Part shown: positions 47,492 through 54,340 of the stretch, in pieces | Position numbering within the stretch: the first letter of the stretch is position 1 | Layout: each line of letters begins with the position of its first letter | Assembly (NCBI RefSeq): GCF_001039355.2 | Contig: NW_019774391.1 | Span: forward strand, 8,899 to 63,238 | From: Lingula anatina | Lineage: Eukaryota > Brachiopoda > Lingulata > Lingulida > Lingulidae | Length of the DNA stretch: 54,340 bases | Direction of reading: 5' to 3' | Notes under the pieces: model-generated | What the model saw: only the letters and a program-made list of their open reading frames with translations | Database searches by the model: none | What the model was told of the DNA's origin: nothing | Position numbers and translations under genes: made by a program

Positions 47492-49705
47492 GTGAGTGTT
47501 TCTGACACAATAGATAACTTAGAAAATTAGTCAATTATTCTTTAGTATTGGAATGTGTTTTGTGATTATGTTCATCATAAGGACAGCGTTCATGTGCAGA
47601 CTATTGAAAATATCGCATGAGGAATGGAGAACAACACGTGTGTGTGTGTGTGTGTGTGTGTGTGGGAGGGGGTCTAAAATGAATGTAGTTGACGTGCAAC
47701 TCATTGGTAACGCCCATAAGTAGGCAACACCTTCTCACGTCGCCTTTATCACTAGGCAGCTATCTTAAGGACAAGCAATGTGCCCAGGGTAAACTTTCAA
47801 ATCTTAAAACTCTTTTTCTTTCTAGGCTGCTGCCTGGTTTGATACCGCATGTATTGGCGTGACAGACCGCGTGGCCGCAAATTATCGTAACGTTAGAAAA
47901 GGGGCAATTAAGTGAGATAAAATTAATATTGACTGGAACCAATTAAAGAGATAGGAACAATTGCATTACTAATACGAGCCTCGTGCCCATGCCCGCGACT
48001 CAATTAAAAACAATTAGCATGTATCAGAAAATTCCTGCTGTCTGCACCCGATGGTGGTAGGTAATTTCATAGAAAAAGTCTTTGAAATATGTAAGTTGAG
48101 ATTCTGCATTTAAGAATATTGTCACCCTTCGCCCAAAACTCATTTTCCTTGCCTTACATACATTCTTTGGGGTAATAGAGTAATCTTCAGTATTCAGTAC
48201 TAAATTAATGAACGTTTACACATATATCATCTTACGGGTGACGTCATAATTGCGGATTTTGGGCCAAAACTGAAAAATCGGTTTCTCAACTTTCTCTTTT
48301 ACCTGAGCACCCACGATCACCGTTTCAACGCCGATTGAATCACACCATTTAGTATTCCAAAACCCTGCCAGCGATTCTTCTTAAAGGTCTTAGTTCAAAT
48401 TTCATCGATGATAAGGCAAAACAATGCCTTTGTTTAATGAAAATCTGTAATTAGGGGTTCATAACTCCATAATAAAAACATTTAAACCAAAATGACGGCA
48501 CGAGATTTTAGTCTATACACTTGGTATCTACACTGCCTATTTTCAGGATAAAATCTCGTGTAGGGATGACGTTACGCCCGATACCGATTGCTATCTCACC
48601 TCAAAATAGATACGTGTTGAATTGACGGTTAAAGCTTTGAGTTGTCTATGCATAAATACATTGCAGCGATGTCGTGGATTACCACTGAAGTAGGCCTTAG
48701 ATTGTTTGTCGTAAAGAAAGCCCTGTCCCGATTTTTCTGACATTTGCCCCATGACTGTGTTTAATCTCTATGGGAAAACTTGTTAGAAGTGCAGCGTGTA
48801 TTTTCTCTTATTTTTTTTATTTTTTATTATTATTATTTTTTTTTTTTGCGAGATGAAGCTCTAATTAATGAATTGTCTGAAAGAAAATATAATTTTGGCT
48901 GTTTAATCCAATCTCGGTTTAACTTAAATATTAGATGACTCACAATAATTAATGTAACTTCGTTTGCGTGTTATAGGAGTGCCTGTGTGAGGTCGTATAT
49001 TTATTGGTTTTTCATTACATTTTTTGTTCTTTGTATTTGGTAAGTAGTTATACACTTCACCAAATTCTGTAAAACACCACAATAAAAATTCTACCAGAAA
49101 ATAACTTTTACCATGAATTTGGAAAAGTCTGATTATAACTTTCAATTTGCAGAAAATGCAATACACCCACATAGTGTCAGTTGTATTGCAATGGCTGATT
49201 GCTTACAAAAACAATAAAATATCCCGTTATGGAAGTACTCTATCTTCCGTACGCCCACGCTGAGCGCCAGGCGAGTGAATTGCAGCCCCCAGAGACCCAC
49301 TTAGCAACCAGTGGTGATAGAGGTTAAAGCATTAACGTTCTCTGGGGGTTTTCCACCCGATTTGCGGTAGAAACGCGGAATTACAACAGTCCTAAGTGAA
49401 TTTTGACACGGAAGTCCGGACATGTTGTCGTTAATTTCAAACATCACTAAACATGAAATTGGTTTTCCTTTATTTGAAAATGTCTGTAAATATCTGCTGG
49501 GCGACAGCTTGAAGTGTTGTACATGTTGCCATTAAGTCTGTTTTTTATGTTTTATAAATGCACTTGTAATCAAGACAAGCTGTACACATTTTTACATAGT
49601 TTGTTACAAAATAATTATATCATTCTTTAATTTTGTATGCTATTTTAAAAGCCCCTGATATCAACGGGTAATATATAACACTAAAAAGAATCACACCCCC
49701 CCCCA

Positions 49706-49755
<50 letters not shown>

Positions 49756-50422
49756 AGAAAGAAAGAATGAAAGAAAGAATGAAAGAATGAAAGAAAGAAA
49801 GAAAATTGCAAGTATTAAGAGAAATCGTTTACAAGGCAATCCAAATGGCATACCGCCACATCTTAATGAAAACAGTTGTTAAATATTGATGCGTCTTTAA
49901 TAATTCAATTCGAGGCCACAGTTTACGTGGGCTTATTGGAAGAGCTATTGGACTAGATAATCACCGCCAGCATTATCAACGATCTGTGCTTGAGTGACGC
50001 CGACATTGGCTCCGTGACCTGATGGCATGCTTCAGAATTTAAACTAAACTTGCTTCAGAATTTAAACAACTTGCTTCATTTTGGTGCCTTTTTTATTGTT
50101 AAATGTCTATTACCAACAGCATGGAGACAGAGAAAGTCAATCTTTTTGTTCCAATGCCTGTTGAACTTTTTAGTTGCGTTCTGAAATATCCAAAAAAGGC
50201 AGTCTATTCGCATTTTAAATAACATTTGAACTAATATTAGCCATTGCTTTGCTTGACTTTGGGACATAGTTCCAATTTTAAGCCGCGATTTAGGACTTTT
50301 GTAAATAATGCCGACTTATTTCAGAACCCATTCAGTCAACTGTCTGCTCGCACTCTGTGTATTCTGAGATGGTGGTGATACCTTGTATTTAGTTTAAATA
50401 TCGTTTATTTGTCTTCAAGCCG
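47492..50422. other. no exon recognised (possible intron)
   Basis: Contains a GT repeat (47637-47663), a perfect 12-bp inverted pair (48499-48510 / 48549-48560), a 10-bp hairpin (49286-49295 / 49339-49348), a (TA)n plus (GAAA)n tract (49714-49804) and a roughly 22-bp direct repeat TTGCTTCAGAATTTAAAC (50029-50078). Confidence 0.4.
49714..49804. repeat. (TA)n followed by (GAAA)n
   Basis: About 19 TA units then GAAA/GAAT units; frames through it are artefacts. Confidence 0.9.
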
Positions 50423-50587
50423 GTGTAACAGGAATAGTATTGCTAGGAATGGAAGTCCGGGCTCCCATATGATCAGTACATGTTAGGGTTGGTTGGAGTA
50501 TTGGGGTTAGTATATGGGACGAAAGTCACCTGTACAAAGTAATGGGGAACGGACTACGGTTCCTAGCGGACTACCATTCCTGTCACC
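50423..50587. repeat. 165-bp inverted-repeat (foldback) element
   Basis: Left arm GTAACAGGAATAGTATTGCT onward (50425-50462) pairs imperfectly with the right arm ending CTAGCGGACTACCATTCCTG (50542-50582). The right arm region also holds a direct repeat CTGTACAAAG.AATGGGGAAC (50530-50551, 50589-50610). MITE-like but single in this window. Confidence 0.55.
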
Positions 50588-53328
50588 CCTGTACAAAGAA
50601 ATGGGGAACAGAAATGGAATGCATTCGACCCATATAGTGCTGTCTCTTTTGTTATATCATACGTTAGAATCTTTCCCGTGGAAACTGTGATAGTCACCGT
50701 GAAAATCTCTCTGGATAGAATTGTCTTAACCAATCATAATTGGGTAGACGAATGGCCATTCCAATCCAAGATATCTTTTCGTTTTTATCCGGAAATTTTC
50801 ATAAAACTTTTTGTCAAGTTCATCGTAAATTACCAAACCCTATTTTCTGGAATTATTTATTTGTTACAGGAAAATTACCCGAGAAAATATAGGCTTATTC
50901 TTCATTATCAAAAACTTTTTCCACATACTCAGAAGTTTCAGGGATGTGCACCTAAACATGCACTGAAAATAATTTGCGATATATTTAGGTTGATCTTAAA
51001 CTCGGAACTACCTGTATATGGCGTGTTAATTGTGGTTTGCCGATTTTTTCATAGTGACCTTCTGTAACATAAATACAGTTCAGTCACAGTCACTCTTAGA
51101 AATGAATCATTTGCGTGCAATGAAAGGTGAAACTTATGACCATAGCTGTTAATAAAGAGAGCTGTTCATTCCAGCCAAGAGAGCCAACTGAATTATGGAT
51201 ACGTGAACGGGTTGAAAAGTCACGTTTAAATTAAAGATCTAGCAAAATAGTTGTTTGTCGTCTTTTATAGGGTGAGTCATCAAGTAGCCTATATCTGTAA
51301 CCCCTTGCAGAGCGACGACAGACTGAATTGCTGCACTTACTCTTGATTCTTGCTTTCTAATATTTGATGAAGTTTCTGCTCGCATATCTTCGCAGAGGAT
51401 TAAAATAATACCGGGGATCTGTTCTCCATACTTGCACATCTTTCGTGAGGCCCTAACAACTTCTTTTTTGTGATTGGATCAGTAGATAGGTGGAACAACA
51501 TACAACTCAATATCGTTTTCTTTTTAGTCTGATCTGTGTTGTCTATCAACAGGCCATCATGTTCAATAATGGTTGAGAAAAAGTCCGTTCAAATCCATGG
51601 GTATTATTTTGGATGGCACAAGTGATTAAGTGTAATGCATGGGACACCACATCTGTATGACCTAGACCTTGACCTAATAACATGACCTAGATACCCCGTG
51701 GCATGACCTTGACCTAATAACCTCTACACCACCAACTCTTTGCACATCTTTCTCCATTCAAATTAGGTGCATATGAAATAATTGGTATCCAAGAGGCCAT
51801 TACCATTACTTTGTTCTTGTTAATGGATATTTTAATCCCAACAGGTTCAGATATGACGTCACAGTGTTGCTACCCACGTGGTATCAATCCCCAATTGTTA
51901 CATAGTAAGACATATTCCCCCATTTGCGTTCAGGCAGTATTTCATAATGATGATGAAATGCAGATAGCACGATTGATATTACGTTAATGGTTGATGATTG
52001 AGGGTCCATTTGGCATGTCCAGTGGGAGAAAGACGCAATGACCAGATGTAGTGTCCGAAGAGTGATTACTTTACTAGTAGGAACAAGCGGAATGACCAAT
52101 TAAATTGAGACTGATCGAAGGGAAATGGCCAGGCCACAACTCTGTTGGGATTACCGCTCTGCATGAGAGATCAACGTCACGTAGAAACTGTCTCCAGAAA
52201 GACAGATCTGCAATATATATGGCCAGAAGTCCTCAAACTGACCGCGCAACGACGGACATGCAAGGGCACAATACAAGGGCGGGTCCAAACTGGTCGACTG
52301 TTTGCTGGAAGCCGGTCGACGACGGCGTGGATCCTCGACTGGGATGAACTGAATAAAAACAGCAGTAATCGACGGTGTTAATATCTCGTTTTGTCCACAG
52401 CTAGCTGGACAATACTAAACCAGACTTCAGAAATCGTGTGTATTTTCTTTGGGTTTCGCCTTTCTGTCGACGAGAACCGTTGCAACAGTTAAATAACCAA
52501 ATAAACGAGATTATAAAGTCCCCCCTCTTTTTCTGCAAACACACCCGACGTAAAACCTATCACTGATTCCTGTCTCGTTAGTCATAATCTATCGCACACC
52601 TCCCCTGAAGCCCATGTAGTTTACATAATATGATATATTATGTAATGTTACTCAGCTGAGGAAAGCAGTTGGTTTGTTAATTGACCAGATGCTTCATGAT
52701 TAATTTTGGCTACAGGAGAATTATTCGATGGATTTACCAAAAGCATTTATGGTAGAATAAAGTTGTATACCCCGTTTGTATGAAAGTTTGATGTGACCGT
52801 AGCTCTTATATTTAGGACTATCAATTTTAGATACTGAAACCACTTGAATAATAAGCACAAGAAAGCAGGACTCAGTGTCTTAAGTTCTTAGTTTCAGTAC
52901 GAAATGCGGCAAATTTGACGGTTTATGTAATATATCCCATGTTTTTGTAAGCATGCACTTACTATAAAAGGATAGTTAGTGGTAAATAAATAAATATTAC
53001 AACAGGAATGCTTAACTCGTACACATAAAGCAGATCTAGAGATAGTCAAGTGGAATCCACCAGTGTATGTGCGTGTTTGTGTGTGCGTGTGTGTGTGTGT
53101 TTCAAATGGGTTTGACAGGGCCTTCATCTCAAGCATGTTACGATGCAGTTAGCTTTATTTTTCTGCTGTTTTCATTTGGTCGCTTAGTGAAACAGTTTAA
53201 TCGTGAGTCAATCATGAATTTTTTTTCAAGACTTGTATGAAGTGCCCTATTTACTTGTTGTACAGACTAAAACGGCGCCTTTATCTGGTAATGGTTGCTT
53301 AAAATAGTAACAAGAACACAAAAACTAA
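50588..53328. other. no gene recognised
   Basis: A plus-strand frame of 129 codons (50678-51067) is the longest unexplained frame here but has no recognisable motif. A GC-richer block (52110-52380) has overlapping open frames without features. TGACCT half-sites cluster at 51657-51722. Confidence 0.35.
51657..51722. promoter_or_regulatory. cluster of TGACCT nuclear-receptor half-sites
   Basis: Five TGACCT hexamers in about 65 bp, including TGACCTTGACCT, whose reverse complement contains TCAAGGTCA (the extended half-site bound by ERR/SF-1-type receptors). The block is a partial internal duplication (TTGACCTAATAAC twice). Function not shown. Confidence 0.3.
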
Positions 53329-53553
53329 GACCCCATTTCCATAGATTTTAGATCGATCTATCCCTGTGGAGAGTCTCTATTGATTACTGTCAGCTTTACC
53401 GGCTTAAGCGTCTGTCCCGCCTACTGAAAGCTGTAAGGGGGTAATTAACTATGGTGCGCGCTCGGCTGACTGCAATTGAGCGTGAACCCCCAGGGAGTAA
53501 GGTCGATCTAAATCTTAATCTCTGGATCGATCTAAACCTCTGGGAATACACCC
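53329..53553. mobile_element. family B foldback element, copy 5
   Basis: Same orientation as 7180-7412 and very similar to it. Ends GACCCCATTTCCATAG and CTGGGAATACACCC; flanked by TAA at 53326-53328 and 53554-53556. Confidence 0.75.
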
Positions 53554-53937
53554 TAAGAATCCTAAGCGTTTCAAACTTTGGACTTTGATTTATCAGGTAT
53601 GATATAATGTTACACCTCTTCAATTTGTACCACTTAAAGCCAGCCTTCCCAAATCTTCCTCAGGTAACATGCTGTATATTGACGCCTGCATCATGATGAA
53701 TATTGACATTTCCCGAAATGGGATGAGATTACGACGAGTAGTTATTAAATAATAAGAGAATTACTGGGTATAAAGGCGTTTTCGTTGATGATTTAAATGC
53801 TTTTTCTGCAATCTTCTTGAAGTTAGCACTCATTCACTTTGGTTACATATAAAGCGGTTTCCACAAGGTTTGGACAAATTATTCCCGATGCTATGACTCA
53901 GCGTTTGCCGCAATCCTCACCAAATTGTGAAAAAAAA

Positions 53938-54000
<63 letters not shown>

Positions 54001-54216
54001 GAAAAAAATCCATCATGACTACGTTAAGTAACTTCATTGATGAAAATGCTGTTTACAACAACATCGTGGTATGAATTCAATGGGCTTGGTTTATGGAACA
54101 ATACGAAAAATAGGTCAGGACAGAAATAATGAATGAGAACTACTTGTATTCGCTGTGTTACATCTGCGTTATGTACCATATTATGCTGAATTATTGCACG
54201 ATGTACGACACTATGT
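53554..54216. other. no gene recognised; (AAT)n
   Basis: AT-rich; pure AAT repeat at 53940-53998. Confidence 0.45.
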
Positions 54217-54340
54217 TTAAAGGGATAATAACTGTTCGTTTTGGCCAAACAATGAATTTTCCTGGAGTAAACAACAATTTTCTCATACTTATCAATTGTT
54301 GATGAATCCGTTTCTACGTTTCTACATCCAAAGATAGCCC
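54217..54340 (-). mobile_element. family A element, copy 4 (cut by window end)
   Basis: Begins TTAAAGGGATAATAACTGTT and continues with the family A interior (AATTTTCCTGGAGTAAACAA), in the same orientation as the copy at 20984-21321. The far end is outside the window. Confidence 0.7.

Noticed and set aside
49286-49348. Hairpin CCCCCAGAGA / TCTCTGGGGG considered as a tRNA-like or small RNA gene
   Set aside because: No tRNA A or B box and only a 10-bp stem with a 43-base loop.
50678-51067. 129-codon plus-strand frame
   Set aside because: No motif, AT-rich composition like the background, and no clear splice context; kept only as a note in the region entry.

Overview
This is a eukaryotic (metazoan) genomic window. 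The genes are split by GT/AG introns, the base composition is AT-rich, and microsatellites, homopolymer runs, foldback/MITE-like repeats and scaffold gaps (runs of N) are abundant. Extracellular Frizzled-type (FZ) and LDL-receptor class A (LDLa) modules, together with an SLC16-type transporter, point to an animal. The repeat content and one allelic-looking duplication across a gap would suit a heterozygous marine invertebrate. I cannot name the species or the phylum with confidence.

The left third (about 1-15.8 kb) holds three genes that I could splice by reading-frame continuity. (1) Plus strand, 347-8676: the 3' end of a modular extracellular protein, 14 exons in the window, order FZ(partial)-LDLa x4-FZ-FZ-LDLa x3-basic tail-stop. 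The 5' end lies left of the window. (2) Minus strand, 9691-10532: a small multi-membrane-segment protein of two exons that I do not recognise. (3) Minus strand, 11649-15756: a complete 426-residue monocarboxylate-transporter-like (SLC16/MFS) gene in six coding exons with consistent phases. Genes 1 and 2 converge. Genes 2 and 3 run the same way. Nothing suggests that they work in one pathway.

The right two thirds (about 15.8-54.3 kb) are gene-poor. I see two candidate first coding exons on the plus strand, at 40078-40364 and 47343-47491. Both begin with ATG and end in phase 2 at a good donor, so they could be alternative first exons of a gene whose body lies to the right. A decayed 3' end of a non-LTR retrotransposon sits at about 24661-25275 on the minus strand. 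The rest is intergenic or intronic sequence with repeats.

Three repeat families recur. Family A is about 310-345 bp with 23-bp terminal inverted repeats bounded by TTAA. Family B is about 215-275 bp, an imperfect foldback rich in GATCGATC, flanked by 3-bp direct repeats such as TTA, TAA and ATA. Family C is about 310 bp and a near-perfect palindrome. Copies of A and B lie inside introns of genes 1 and 3. A segment of about 1.45 kb occurs twice on either side of a 78-N gap and is most likely an uncollapsed haplotype. No tRNA, rRNA, CRISPR or bacterial feature was seen.
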